A stretch of DNA of 64,000 nt from Polytrichum commune (GCA_950295325.1 OX485804.1:26162001-26226000); one strand, 5' to 3'. Counted from the first letter of the stretch, positions 26,043 to 39,085 are shown. The notes: generated by a model from the letters alone, not told the origin. Program-made: numbers and translations.

Positions 26043-29000
26043 CTATGAACTGAGGGTCGTCTCAACCTGTTTGAGCAAGTTCAGCCCAAAGATTGTGTCC
26101 TCACAATTCACTTTAATCAAAACTGGAACTACATCTTGACTCGCGCCTTCATGGCCTGTGGTGAAGGTCACAGAGATGAGACAAGGAAGTGGCCGCGTCA
26201 ACGTCATACCAGCAAAGCACAATCGTAAACCTGTAAGGCCTGAGGCATCTGATATTGGGAGAATCACAGACACAATTGCCACGTGGGCACTCCTCAAAAC
26301 GCCAGTAGCAATTGCTCGTGAGATTGCAAGGACTTTATCCTCTCCAGTTTTAAGGACTGGATTTGAGTATGCGCCACCCAGATTGCAACTGTTACAAGAA
26401 ACAAACAAATTAAAAAACATGAATCAATGTCTGAGCAGAGAGCACAGTGAAACCACATCCGTCCCCACCATTTGATCAAAGAGTCAAATCAAGAACTCCC
26501 TATTGTCCCTACTGTTACATGTGCCATAGATTGTTCATATAGGTATCTGTAGAAAGAGAGACACATGTTAGGCAGTGGCATTTGACTTTCAACCCTTAAA
26601 TAAAGGTCTAAGAGGGCCAATGTACGACCCTATTATACACAATTTCTACAAGCCCTCACCAAGTCTTAAAATCATATTATTTGTAATTATGAGAGTGAAA
26701 CTTTATTTAGTTCATTAATTTATGTCAAGGAGAAAATAAAAATATACTCATATGTGGCATTGATGATCGAATTACCAAGTACGTATTTGCTGTGTATTCA
26801 AACCCAAATATTCAATAACATTTAAGATATTCAACCAATTTTAGGAAGGCCACCTGATGAATGAGTTGATTTTAAATAGGGTCAATTTTGACACAATTAG
26901 CTTAAAATGGAAATGCGTAGCTCAAATTCACATTTTTTAGGCCTCTCAAATACTTGGGGGTTGAGCAGATTAAGAGATTATTCATCCGAATGATGCATGA
27001 GAAATTTGTACACACAAACAGCAGAGGGGGACTGGAGACAGATGTTACTGCGAACCTGCGAGATGATTCATGCATCCCTGAAATTTCCAACTCAGCAGAT
27101 GAGAAAGCCTTCGCAGTCAACTGCAATGGCCGAAGAAGAAATCCCACTTCAGGAGAAAGTTTTACAGGGTAGGAACTCCCATTGACGACAACCACCAGTT
27201 TGACGGCTGTAAGTTGATGTTGAAAATCAACATAGAGGTCACCTTCCACAGTACTCCCAGGCCCTAACTCAGCAATTTCTTCATTGGGAACCACTGTCCG
27301 GCTGTCACTACTTGTCCGGGCAAGCTCCCTGCAACTCAATCCTTAACATTTAGGGTAAATACAAAGCACAGAATACACATCTCCAGTCTTAGTTGCAAGA
27401 AACATACACGAGTTCTTGTGGAATAAAGATCACTCTTGGCTTGAGAAAGACATATGGTGACTAACATCCATGTTAGAAACAGCTCCACCACCTGTAGTGC
27501 TCAACTATTCCAAGGTCACACAAGGAGGGACCAAACTCGGAGTTCGGTGCCTCTCTGAGGGACATTTTTTTCAAGAGTTGTTTCAACATCTTGTGGCACA
27601 GCCCAATTTTGAAAGTTGGGTGAAGTACTTAAAATATGGTAAGCTACTGGATCTTTTGGCATCCACTCTTTGGACCTCCACTTCAAATCTAAAAGACTGC
27701 AAGAGAACTTAAGGATCTAAAATAGGGTCTGATTATGGGACTCGCCACCCTAAATGCTGCATAGGCCTATGGAACGCTAGCTTGGTCCAGCGATCCTAGT
27801 ACAAGCTAGAAAGCTGCTTTTCTGTAGCCTAACAGCATAATGGTTTTAACCTGAGAAAAACTTTACACAGAAGCTCTCAGACTCGCCTCTTAGCCCACTC
27901 ACCCGGAGTTTGACCCGGAGACTTTAGAGATTGAATCTAAAATGGATGCTCAATTTTGTTTCTTTGTCTTCCATGCAGAGGAGATTGTATGTTCCAACCA
28001 CATGGTGTATACTTATATGCATTACAAAAGATTTCAAAGTCAACATACTTACCCATTGTCACCTGATGCTGGACCTTCAGCAGCTCTCACAATAATTCCC
28101 ATCATCGGCTCCTGGGACCGATTGTAAAAGTAAAGCCGAATGCATACCATACTCTCCAAGTTCTCTAGAGATGTTCTCACAAAAGTATACTTCACATCCA
28201 AGCCATTTCCATTTGTAAAGTCCAGGAGGGTCAATCTAGTCATAACAAGATTAAGAGGACCTAGAGAAAGAGAAGCATAGCTTTGCGAACTGGAAGTCCC
28301 ACCAGCTTGTGCAGTATTTTGAGTTTCTGTGGACGGAGAGTCCAACCACGAGTCTAAGTCCATCGTGGACGTCATGGGTATATTATATTCGTGAGACCCA
28401 TTTCCCCTCCCTGTAAATTCTTCGTCAAGCGAAATCAGGGGTGCAAAACTTGTGTCTCCATGCCCTTGAAGTTGGCTCGACATCATTGAAGGCTTTTGTG
28501 TTTTTGTTGTCCTTCGATCCTCATTACTCAGGCTCCCTTCACTTCTGTCATAAACCCCTCTTTCTTCATCAGAAAAACTGTCACTCGTGCCCCCCCTTGA
28601 TTCTGTAGAGGCCTCATCTGATCCACTTTCTGAGTAATCACTGCTAGGCCTACCTTGTCCTCGTGAAAATCTCGGGTCCCTATCAGAAGTGAGTCCACTT
28701 TCATGAGTGCGTATTTCTAAGCTGTGAGGTTCGGGTAATGGCATGTAACCAGGGGCATGATGATTCACAATATGGGACATTGTACCAGGTAAAAAGGATG
28801 ATCGGTCAGGTGCAAGAGCAGGCAACACTGGAGGAGACTTTGGAACAAGAAGTATCTGTCTTGCCAGCTTCCTGAACACGTCTTCCTTGTAGTCCTGTGT
28901 CAATTCAGGTGAGAAAGCTCCGCTGTTTTCAGATATTGTTTGAGTTGCCAGATCTGTTGCAGGGTCGTGCAGCCCTAAAGACTGCAGTCTCTCAGTCATG

Positions 29001-32000
29001 TCAGATGACGACTCTTCTTTGTGCTTCCCCAACAGGCTGGATCTTGCCCGTGAAAGAACTAGTTGTTGGAGCAATCGAGCGCGATCTCGGATGTCATTAC
29101 TCAAATCTTGACGTCCTAAGTTGAGGGTGTGTTCTAGAACCAATGCTGCAGTTTTTTTCAGGGGAGAATCTGGTGCCTCTTCCAGCCCCAATTTCACCTA
29201 CAATAGCGAGAACAGAAAGAAACATTAGCAACATACAAGCAGAGGAAAGAAGATTGAATGATAAGGTAGATAATGCTAAAACCGTCACATTAAGCGCTCA
29301 GCATACGTACTACTATTAGATTGAAGAAACTCAAAATGATTCTCACTACACTAAATAGGATATTTAGTGTTTGATACACAAAATACAAACGCATACACTA
29401 AATATCAATAACCCTATGAAAGTAAGTAACATTAAATGTAAACTCAAACACTAAATATCAACTATGGTAATATGTGGAAGTTACATGTTTGAATTTAGTG
29501 TTAGTAAGGATATGCAAAAAATATGATATAATAAGGGAGGTGGCAGTAGGGAAGGTAGCGGCACATTTATGTCTAACACTAATTGTCAAGGAATTGAAAA
29601 TTAGTGTTGAGCAGAGTAAGGTGGTAACAACACTAAATATAATCAAACACTAAATATCCTATTTAGTGTAGCTATTGACAAGGGATTCCAACGCACCATA
29701 GTCCGTATGCAAAGTTATGAGGGTTCAAAGTTTTATAGGTAGATGACCCAGAACCATCATGGGAGCCTGATGTTAAGATGGTGGACATTCTCGGAATCAA
29801 TGTGCACTTGTTGTGCATTATTTAGGGTGTTGGTTTTGGGTGGGTGATGTTTTAAGCATGCTCTACCTTAGTAAAAAAACAGACACACTTGAATAACAAA
29901 CTAACTACATTACATTAAATTTGATACAGAAATTTCTTTAATAAGGTCATCTTCCTCACAAGTGCATGTACATGTTGAAGAGATCAATCTTGACATTGGA
30001 AGTACCTTGGCAGCACAATTCAGAATCTGCAGCTTGGTTTCATCAGCTTCTTTGATGAATGAGCCTGCAAGATAACGCAACACAATGGGCAGCATTTGCA
30101 AGACCCGTGTGCTCCCCAGACTATGTTCACCGACCATCCATACAACTACAGCACGTGCTTCTGGGACTTTCATATGGTCAAGAAGCCGGACCAGGCGAGC
30201 AAATACCTGAAAGCATAAATTGCAACTCAAGTAATAAGGTTCCATGAAATATGCAATGCAGAAACACTAAATCTTGTCTCATGCAGAAAATTACAATATG
30301 TATCATAAAAATACAATACAATACCTGTGATACCTGCAATATATGTTCCTATTCAAGTGTTGGACAGACAGCGAAGTCAAACTGGTTCAAAATATATGCC
30401 ACGCAAGAAAATTACACCTAAGTTTTTGAATCCGTGTCTTTCCACCCTTACCACTCAAAAGTGACCAGATGCTGAGAAACACACGTTGCCAAATGCTTCC
30501 ACAAGGTCTCAAAGAAATAATGACTTTTCAACACAAAATACATTCTGTCAGTCACTCATCCTGTTATTGGAGCAACTACACTGATTATGATAAATAGTGT
30601 AGGCAATCCTATTGTGTGGGCCACAGTATGCATCATCATGCAGGAAATTAGTGTGCAACACTAGTATACACCATCATGCCCCCCTGATGTACCAACCTCC
30701 TAGGTTGAATTTCACACTGTTTGCAATCCATTAGAAATATTGTAACCTACACCATGGACCTCCGATTTTGAATATCGTAAATTGGTAGATAGTGTGCACC
30801 CACAGTATTATATCCAATGCTGAGCTTGGAAATAAGCTCAACAGTGTGGCCCGCAGTATTTACCATAATCAGTGTAGCCTTAACAATAGCACAACTCAGC
30901 AGAACATTCTGTACCTGTTCTTGCTCAGAAGGATTCTGTTGCACAATGGAACGTAGTGCTAGAACTGCTTGAGCCACAACTCCAGCCTCCTGACTCCCCT
31001 TTTGCCTAGAGGGAACTTTTGGCTTTCCTTGTGTTGACAATGTCTCCTGCTCTTCTTCATTCACCTCCTTTCCATCAGAGGTTAGAAGTGCTCCTTTGGC
31101 AAGCATCAGTAAACCCTCCACACATGCAGCTGCTACAGCTGGCAAACGCACTGCACATCTCCCAATTGCACTCACAGTGTTTGCTGCAAATTGACGGTTT
31201 GTGTCTCGGACATATGCCTGGAATAGCAAGAACGTGATTAAGACACTCTGTAGCCTATGAATGCAAATGCATATGATCTTCCGTGAAGGCATAATAATGA
31301 ATCATATTTCCATTGAAGGATAAAGAGCAAGTCATACTTTTGGCGATATGTACTGGGAAGAGATATGAACCTGAAACTCTTGAAGGATTGCATGGATTGA
31401 GGCTTCAGTGGCTATTGTGGTTAGAATATCAAGCTTCAAAGCACGAATCGGGTCGGTGTCCATAGAGCGGATAAAGAACTCCATATAGTGATTCTCAAAG
31501 AGAGAGGGCATGGCAGATGCAAAGCTTGCTATGTTTGCCAACACCTGCAAGATGCAACTTCTTCAAAAACTCCCTCCCACTCTGATTGCAAAACCTCACT
31601 ACAACTGGAAGTACATGAATCTAATGACAGATGAAACAAACAAGAGCTACAGGTTCACCAAACCGGGTCCATGGATGTCGGGAGGTTTCTTAGGACTTAT
31701 AGAATTACAGCAGAATTTATCCCATGTGCACGACATAATTTGATATTATGACAAAGACTTTACTGTTTTTAAAGTGGTGCTGTAATTAGTGTTCGTAAAG
31801 ACTTTTCTCCAGATCTTTATGACTATCGGTTAGCTATATTCAGACAACATTTCCTGTCCATATCTCAGTCATTGGCAGGGGACAATAGCTGCTGTCTCCT
31901 GTACTGACTCTGCTGTTCGGTCCAGGAGAATGAAAAGATCTAGGGTTCAAGCCTCTATTCCACTTGATTAATCCAATTTGAATCAATCCAAAACTTCTAG

Positions 32001-34702
32001 TAAGTTTCAGACCCATACAGTCACTAGACCACAGCAGGGCTACCTTAGAAGGTTAAGCTGCAACCTTACCACATACTGAGAATCGTAGGACGATCGAAGG
32101 AGAAAGAGAAGAGGCTTCACAATGCTTTTCACATCCTTCCTGGGCGCAAACACCCAGTATATACCAGCAACTGCGAGGACCACAGCACTGTTCTGACTTT
32201 GAAACAGTGGAGTTGAAAAATGCAGTAAACCTTGAATATCTGCTGGAATCTTGGAATCCTCAACAACATCTTCTTCAGAAAGTTCAGAATTTTCTCCTGT
32301 TAATCTCTCCTGCACCTTGTTTGCTTGGTCTCCTTTCTTTCCGGATGACAGAAAATAGATAGAGTCTCTCAAGGCATCATACCTTACACCAGTAAAATCC
32401 CATATACTAACATTAGGTCCTCCCACACCATATGAAGCGAAAAAGACTGCTATCATTTCCTGACATGAATGCATGTGAGGACAGAAGGATTTGCAGAATA
32501 ATCCTCTTAAAGGAAGACATATAACAAGATCGGAACTTGAACAGTATAAAAAGAATATCAGTGCCTACTCAGTACTTCAAGTTAAGACCATACAAACTAA
32601 GCATCACATATAGAGGAATGTCGATGCTTCATACCTTGCAACAGCATAGCGCATGAGTATGTCCAGCAGAACCACTTGACCCCATTCATCAACATCAGGA
32701 AGCTTTTCACAGAGCTTTCGAAACCTGGGACCCAGAAGAGAAAGCTGGTCTGGACATACAGCAAGAAAAGCTGATGCTGCAGCACCTACAACCCCTGCAG
32801 AGCTGTCACTTAACAGAACACCCACCAACTGCAAACAGATTTTGTTAAGATCCAAACATGAGCTTATGAATTATAGGTAGGAACTCACTTCCAGAGCTCC
32901 TATACAAACCAATCACACCTGCACCCATTTGCAGAAGCATGAGCATCACGTTATACTTTAACTCCTATTCCTGATCTCTGCATTGGAAAATAAAATTATG
33001 AAAGTTGCCATTCCTCAATTGTCTAGCAGCTCCCAAATGATTTGGACTAGACAAGTCCTGACTGACTGATATCAACGTAGTCAGAGGCACAAAGTAGAAC
33101 AGATTCTTACCTCTTCCAAAACATCTTGATGCGAGTCACGGTCCACAGAAAATATCTTTGGGATGGCATGAGCTGCACACCGCCGGACATATGCAGATGG
33201 ATCTCGAGAACACTTAGTAACAGCCATCACAACAAGAGGTACAACTACGCGCACTCGAATGCCTGACATGGCTCTGAGTGACCATGCCCTGACCAGCGGG
33301 TTCAGATCAGACAGATCCTTTTGGAAACTGTTTATGGATAACAGTGCTTCATCCGGACGTCTGCCAAACCAAAATCCCAATATTCAAGAGTAAACCAGGA
33401 ATTCATGTGCGGCACATTCATAATCAAAATGCCCAAAAGAATTACAGTTGTAAGGTGACTTTAAGTACTTGCCTCAATGCAGCTCACAACACAAATTAGA
33501 ACTTTGACACTTCCAAAAGATTAATCTTGTCAATTCCAGTTGTTGTTTTGAGATCTTTGGATTGTTCAAAAAGTCACAAACACTGGAACATGCTGAAGAG
33601 CAGAGTTAAACCTCAGAATACCCCTTTGATAGTTTCTCAGTAGCGAACACTTGTGAGCATGCTACTTATGTCGAGTGTTACTGACACACAACAAATAACA
33701 CAAAGACAAACCACTTTGACAATATCATATCAATTGCAGGTCAAGTGAATGATTGAACATACTTTTCAGCATAATGAACAAGATAAATGTAGACCAGCTT
33801 CTTCACCTCCAATGATGATGTTGCAACATTCTTCACCACCTGCAAATTATCATTGTCCCTTGCTCAAGTGATAATTCTGAAGCATACAAAAACATAATGC
33901 ATTGCATTGACATCAACTTGTCGAGTATGCAGTAACCCTAAATCCAAAGTGAGTGAAAAAATGTCATGCAGTGAATTAATGCGTAGGACTTGATCAGCTC
34001 CCAACTGTAATTTTTTCTTCAAAGCCACGTATAGGTGAATCTTTCGGTGCCTGGGATCCTCGTTGCCGATCTAATCACATCAAGATCTAGACAACGGGGA
34101 TGGAGGGTCTCACAATGTAAGAATCGTGATCGAGAGTGTCAAGAGAGTCCTTCACACCCTTGTTAGTCTATCAAGACTCATCTATCTGCAATTGATACAG
34201 TTCCGATGTGATTTTGAAAGATCTGGGTGAAAATGAACGATCCTGCGTGGCATTGGGTTTTACGTTTGTAAGAAGCTCTTGCGAGGTTCCTAGTACGTAA
34301 TTGGGAGCATAAAGGTCCTCCAAGGTCAAGGATGACAAACTGATACAACCTTAAACCTTGAGAAACTCGATGCAAAGACTGATCACCATGATGCAAAGGC
34401 GATATGCATAACCTTTTTCAGGCCTGTGAAATCCTATGAAGGCATGAGAGTTCTGGTGTCTCAGGAAGGGAAGAGAACATACTTACATGTGGAAAGAAAT
34501 TAGATACATCACGGCCCTGCGACAGCAAAGCAATGAGACGCTTCATGCCCTCCACTTTCTCGGCCTCAAATTTACTGTCTAGCAAAACTGCGATGTTTCC
34601 ATCCTCCGGCTCATCGTACAGATATGCATCTGTTCCCACTCTACTCATCAACGCTGTGGCCCGTGTCAGCGAGGCAGCTGTGTTTGCAAACTGCGGAAAC
34701 AT
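26043..34702 (-). CDS. AP3B: AP-3 complex subunit beta (beta-adaptin)
   Basis: Eleven exons on the minus strand join in frame to 1204 aa: 34702-34487, 33839-33763, 33360-33111, 32828-32635, 32505-32070, 31544-31371, 31217-30915, 30206-30006, 29197-28053, 27328-27056, 26388-26043. The start MFPQF and the segments GTDAYLYDEPED, LLSINSFQKDL, LVRAWSLRAMSGIR, YVRRCAAHAIPK and LPDVDEWGQ are those of plant AP-3 beta (Arabidopsis PAT2/AP3BA). Residues 1-617 are the helical adaptin trunk. The large ninth exon starts with the trunk end and carries a long acidic Ser-rich hinge. The last two exons hold the C-terminal ear, ending near KVNCEDTIFGLNLL. AP-3 sorts cargo to the vacuole; beta pairs with delta, mu and sigma. 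The length exceeds the Arabidopsis protein (about 990 aa), mainly from the hinge. Two junctions use weak donors (after 31371 and 27056), chosen because they restore family sequence and frame. Intron 8 contains a short transposable element. Confidence 0.93.
29346..29671. mobile_element. Short inverted-repeat element in an AP3B intron (CTACACTAAATA family, copy 1)
   Basis: Both ends read CTACACTAAATAGG on their own strands, and the inverted repeat is perfect for about 30 bp. The 326-bp interior has no coding and several ACTAAATATC-type subterminal motifs in both directions. It lies between the eighth and ninth coding exons of AP3B (intron 29198-30005). Related copies are at 38706-39085 and 43363-43768. 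CACTA just inside the ends and the subterminal repeats recall CACTA elements, but no clear 3-bp target duplication was found, so the superfamily is open. Confidence 0.85.
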
Positions 34703-34995
34703 GATGGCTAATTCTGATGATTCTCACAATAACAATAGCCCTAATTTGCAAATTCCTCATATAAATTTCATAAGCCCTGGATTATCCTCTTCCGTATCGA
34801 GATCAGCTTCACGTCCATATCCTCCTCCAGAGCGCAAATCTCCACCAAATTCAAAGTATTGCCCAACCATTCATCTCCACCACTACTTCCACTCCTGCCA
34901 CATTTTCATCATTCCCGAATTAGAATAGCACCGATCGACAATAGAAGTGGAGATATATATTCTGACACAGACCCGCCTTTCTGTAATCTCTTCGC

Positions 34996-35209
34996 AACCC
35001 TAGCTTCAACGCAAATACTTAGCGATGTCAGATTCTTCACTTAGATTTCTGCACATTGATTTGTGTTGAGACACGTGCTAAATTAACACAGAGCATATAC
35101 CGTCAACTTGAAGGACAACTTAGGCATAATTGTGACCCTGACGAATCTTCCAGGACCCGTCCCAAACCCTAGCTCTTCCTGTGTACATTGCGGTGTCAGA
35201 TTCTTCACT
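34996..35209 (-). promoter_or_regulatory. Duplicated telo-box module upstream of AP3B
   Basis: AACCCTAGCT occurs at 34996-35005 and again at 35165-35174, and TGTCAGATTCTTCACT at 35026-35041 and 35194-35209, keeping order and a 168-169-bp offset. On the AP3B strand the first motif reads AGCTAGGGTT, a telo-box often found near start sites of plant housekeeping genes. The module lies about 290-510 bp upstream of the AP3B start codon. Regulatory function is inferred. Confidence 0.5.
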
Positions 35210-37219
35210 CAGTTTAATTTGCATTCTCACCCAAATCAAACCAATATGAGCTCAAATTACAGGAAAAGAGTTTGGCACCCGATTCAGCTGGTGGAAGAAG
35301 CGCAATCTTCTTAAATGCTGCCGCTCGACATTGATCGCGATTCGACACTGCTTGTCGAGTGCGAAGGCCAAAGATTGTCCTCGGAGCGAGCGGACTCGGA
35401 AGGGCAGGCATGGCGAAGAGCGACGAAGATGGACAACCGCGAGGTGACACAGGGAACGATCGTTGTGGAGCGGACGTCGTCGTTCATCTGGAGCTTCGAT
35501 CGTCGACGGTCGACGAGGAAAAAGGACGGAACAGCTGGATGCTTCTCATCCATTCCATGACCCATGCAACCCATGCAACATGTCGACTTAGGCCCACTTT
35601 ATACTTGGGGCCGGATTGAGGGCCAGCCCAAACTCTAAAAAATTTGCCCAATACCTGTTTGGTTTCATCAAATTCGGCCCAAGGGCTTTATACTAGGGTT
35701 GGGCCCGTCCACTCACTGTATTCTATGTGGTGTTTTAGATGGCACAATTATGGGGCCAAATCTTCAAGCCGGTTTGAAAAATTTGAGTCATTGACCATGT
35801 GGATGCCTCTCATCCATACCATGGTCCATGTAATTCAACATGTCAATTGGGATTGATTTTAGGTCTTTGAAGCTACGGTAGGTGTATGTGGGTTTTATGC
35901 AGTCGCTCTCCTTAATTTGGACACTTATGTTTGAGTGGTACACAACAAAGTTTTGTAGTTGAGAAAGGATATCAAAAAGACAAGTGTTATAAATATAGAC
36001 ATCGTTCTAGGTTCAATGATGAACGCAGTTGGGAGATCCTATGTGACCACTTAAAGAGAAATATAAATTTTCATCTTGATCTCTTGTGTTTGTTACATCT
36101 CAACTCCAATATGAAACTTGAAATGACAATTTGCGTAATTCACAATTGCTAACACTATGAATATCTTATCCGACATCCAAATCATTTATGGAGTTGGAAG
36201 TGCCCACATCAAGATCACATGCCTTAAGTTTGGTATTAAGCTTTTGAAAAAACGACCTTAAATCATTCGTGACGCTTTCATTCGATGAGTGAGAAGTACG
36301 CTTGTAGTTAAAAATTCTCTACAGTTAATTGGAGGCACTGTGGACCAAAACATTTTAAAAAATAAGCAAAGTTTTGATAATGCTATATGCTACTGTGCCA
36401 CAAGACATGGCGATGTTGTGACAACACTTTGCAAGTTGATCATCATTTTAAATGTGGCGTTATCGAATTGTTTCAATGAATAGTTTTGTGACATGGAACA
36501 CTTCCATTTTGAAAACAATTAATGAATGAATGTGGAAGTTGCCATATTTTAGTATACTTCTCAAAATGTTTCGTATTAGGTATAAGTAATTCCATTATTT
36601 TTCCAGCCAAAGTCAACACATGGAAAGAAGTCAACAATGTATTTGTTAGACATATAAGCTTTTGAGACCGAGATGTTTGGTTGGACCATGTGTGTGAGAA
36701 TTTGTTTGTATGACGTGATTGAAAGAAAGTTTATCACCCTGCTTCCAAAGAGAATAATGGAAGAGGAGGGGGAGAGGAGCTTGACCACCACAATTAAAAA
36801 TTTAGAAAAAAAGATCGCCTTCTAATTTGTAGTTATTTGCATGTATTGTTCATTCAAATTTCAATCACTCTTTATATTCATATTTCTCTTTTGATTATGC
36901 GATGAAGTTGGGAACTTTAGTGTCATGTTCCTATAGTTTTTTACAATGATAATACACTCAAGAATGTACATAAAATGTTAGGTTATGAACTTCCAAACTT
37001 TGTGTATTTCAAAATCTTCATAACTTAACCACAAGATTGTGACTGCCTATGAGCTTGAACCACCCAACCATGGGATAGACATACAAAAATATTCATTTTC
37101 CTCCCCCAAGTTCCCTTCTATGTCAAACACTACTTTTCATGTCTATTTCTCATATAGTAATAGTTTACTACACATAACTCTATTCGGTTTTACCATGAAT
37201 CTTCAATGTTTGTTGGCTC
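35210..37219. other. Gene-free interval upstream of AP3B
   Basis: The GC-richer part (35300-35600) has overlapping short frames on both strands with no recognisable domain; it may belong to a promoter region. From about 35.6 kb the DNA is AT-rich, with a minus-strand member of dispersed repeat family B at 35990-36065. Nothing else is recognised. Confidence 0.5.
35990..36065 (-). repeat. Dispersed repeat family B, inverted copy
   Basis: Its reverse complement begins CTCTTTAAGTGGTCACATAGG and continues to TTGAACCTAGAACG, matching 25250-25310 in order with a few changes and small gaps. Confidence 0.6.
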
Positions 37220-37404
37220 AATCATAATCCACTAGTTGGAATTGTCTAATTCCAGCTCAATGCATTCATCATTTCTTTTAGTTGAAATTATTTAATTCCA
37301 ACTTTAATCATTCGTCCCTTCTCCTAGTTGGAAAATTTTAATTCCAACTAGATTCATTTATTCCATTGAGAGTTGTTTAGCTCCCATAAATAACATCCAT
37401 CCGC

Positions 37405-37821
37405 CCCAGGGGGGGGTTGCACCCCATTGTCAAGTTGAACACCACTTGTGATAAAAAAAATTATATATATATATATATACATAAAGCTTCACCAAAATGA
37501 GTCAAAATTTTATCCATTTTTTTCATGGGTACATATACACAATATTTGTTACACAGTAAAAAAAATGGCAACCAAATTTGATAAATATTTTTTATGAAAA
37601 ATACCATTTCTAGCTTAAATGACACATAATTGAACTAAAAAATTTACCACAAAAATGAAGATGACTAAGAATTTTAAAAAATATACAAAAGATATTATCA
37701 ATGGTTATGTATATTTAGAAAAAATATCATAATTTTTAAAACCATCTATGCCATATAATATAGGGTAGCAAAACTTTATCGCACGTGGTCATGAAAGGCA
37801 AGGGGGTGTGATCGCCCCGAG
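37405..37821. mobile_element. Non-autonomous hAT-like element inserted in the hairpin array
   Basis: Identical 8-bp direct repeats CCATCCGC flank it at 37397-37404 and 37822-37829. The left end reads CCCAGGGGGGGG then TTGCACCCC; the right end, reverse-complemented, reads CTCGGGGCGATCACACCCCC, so the inverted repeats are imperfect. The interior is AT-rich with a TA run and no coding. The CTCGGGG start resembles the element at 6229-6567. The 8-bp duplication suggests hAT. Confidence 0.65.
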
Positions 37822-37859
37822 CCATCCGCTAGGAGTTGTCAAACTATGATTCATATCAT

Positions 37860-38344
37860 AGAGTTATCCGTAAAGTGAGCTGAAGAGAGGGTTTTGGGCC
37901 TGGATTTGAGAAAATTGTGTGACAGGCCCTAAAAGTGGAGCAGGTGTCTGTAGCTATAAAAAAACACAGGCACAAATCTTTTGAGGGACCGGAAATGATG
38001 AAAAACAAAAATTGCTCATGTGTTGCGAGCGCGCCCCGGGAATTTAGCGTCGCTTTGTCAGAGGGTGCTAATTTTGTCGCCCTGTTTCTCTAATTTTGTT
38101 AGGGGTGCAGACAAGACTAAGTAAGTAGTGAAGCACGCCCAAAATCAGCAAGCACGCATGACGGCCTCAACCACGAATAGGCGGATTCTCTCATCCAAAA
38201 ACAAGCAGACCAACTCTGACCCTAAACCCTGGCCTTGTGTATTATGCCCCGGAATTCAAGAGCCTTACTTTGCGTTTCCATGGGTTTGTGTGAATAGTGC
38301 ACTCAAAATTTGTCAAAACACCAGCTCACTTTACGGATAACTCT
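37860..38344. mobile_element. Inverted-repeat element with perfect 23-bp termini
   Basis: The 23 bp at 37860-37882 (start AGAGTTATCCGTAAAG) are the exact reverse complement of 38322-38344. Flanks CATATCAT (37852-37859) and CATATCTT (38345-38352) match in 7 of 8 positions, fitting an aged 8- or 9-bp target duplication. The 485-bp interior is richer in G+C than the surroundings and has no convincing frame. hAT or Mutator-type MITE is possible. It lies 30 bp from the element at 37405-37821. Confidence 0.85.
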
Positions 38345-38705
38345 CATATCTTCTAAAAAGATGTCTAACTCCAACACAAAGACCTTCCAGAGGGAGTTGT
38401 CTAGCTCTAATTCATATCATATCTTATAGTTAATGTTGTCTAACTCCCTGTTGGAGCTATCTAACTCCAACACAAAGATCTTTGACTGGGAGATGTCTAA
38501 CTTTCATGCATAATAACTTCATGGGTTCTCTAGCCCTTGTGCAACATTCTTTCTTGGGTCGTCTGACCCACTTCTTTCTTTGAAGTTGTCTAATTCTAAA
38601 CACCATTTGCTCACATGCCAAGTATAGTAAAGTATTGATTAATCAACATTTATTGCTTAATCAAACCTTAAATCTTTTAATACAAGTATATCACATTTAG
38701 ATTCG

Positions 38706-39085
38706 CTACACTAAACATTGTATTTGGTTTCATATGGTATTTTATGTCATTGTGGCAACTTTTCTAGTGAAAATTTCTTATGAATAAGTTCACAAGTATT
38801 GTCACGAATGATGGAAACTTGGATGACATCCATGCCAATTATTGAAATAGTGCAAAGTATTTTCTGCATCTACAGTGAAATATTGTCGTGGTTGATTGAA
38901 ATTTAGATGAAATTTGGATGTAATTGCAACATTGTAAATGTATAATGCCCAAAAAAAATTTACAAGGGAGTGACAAATAATGTTAGGTTTACATTTAGTG
39001 TTGGTGACAAACACGTGTGCAGTTCACAATTACTATTGAGCAAGACAAATGAAATTGGCGACACTAAATACAATATTTAGTGTAG
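38706..39085. mobile_element. CTACACTAAATA-family element, copy 2
   Basis: The left end reads CTACACTAAACATTGTATTT and the right end, reverse-complemented, CTACACTAAATATTGTATTT. The 380-bp interior has an ACATTTAGTGTT-type subterminal motif and no coding. It shares its termini with the copy in the AP3B intron and with 43363-43768. Target duplication not evident. Confidence 0.75.

Larger units (their letters stand above)
37234..38595. repeat. Array of short hairpins with a conserved GTCT-like loop, split by two inserted elements
   Basis: After leaving out the inserts at 37405-37821 and 37860-38344, about thirteen short inverted repeats follow one another at 21-46-bp spacing. Loops start near 37244, 37290, 37335, 37375, 37838, 38363, 38399, 38438, 38459, 38495, 38528, 38561 and 38588. 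Most have the form stem-GTCT-stem; variants are ATTT, GTTT, ATCT and CTCT. Stems differ yet pair: AGTTGGAATT/AATTCCAGCT, GAGTT/AGCTC, GGGTT/AGCCC, TGGGTC/GACCCA. Units 6 and 10 pair poorly; unit 6 sits at the edge of an insert. The first four are spaced by about 45 bp. No protein coding is seen. A function is unknown. Confidence 0.65.

Noticed and set aside
35315-35560. GC-rich 81-codon frame upstream of AP3B
   Set aside because: Several overlapping frames on both strands are equally open and none resembles a protein family; more likely promoter DNA.
37234-38595. CRISPR-like array
   Set aside because: The genome is a plant's, the repeats are the loops rather than fixed direct repeats, and spacing is irregular; described as a hairpin array instead.
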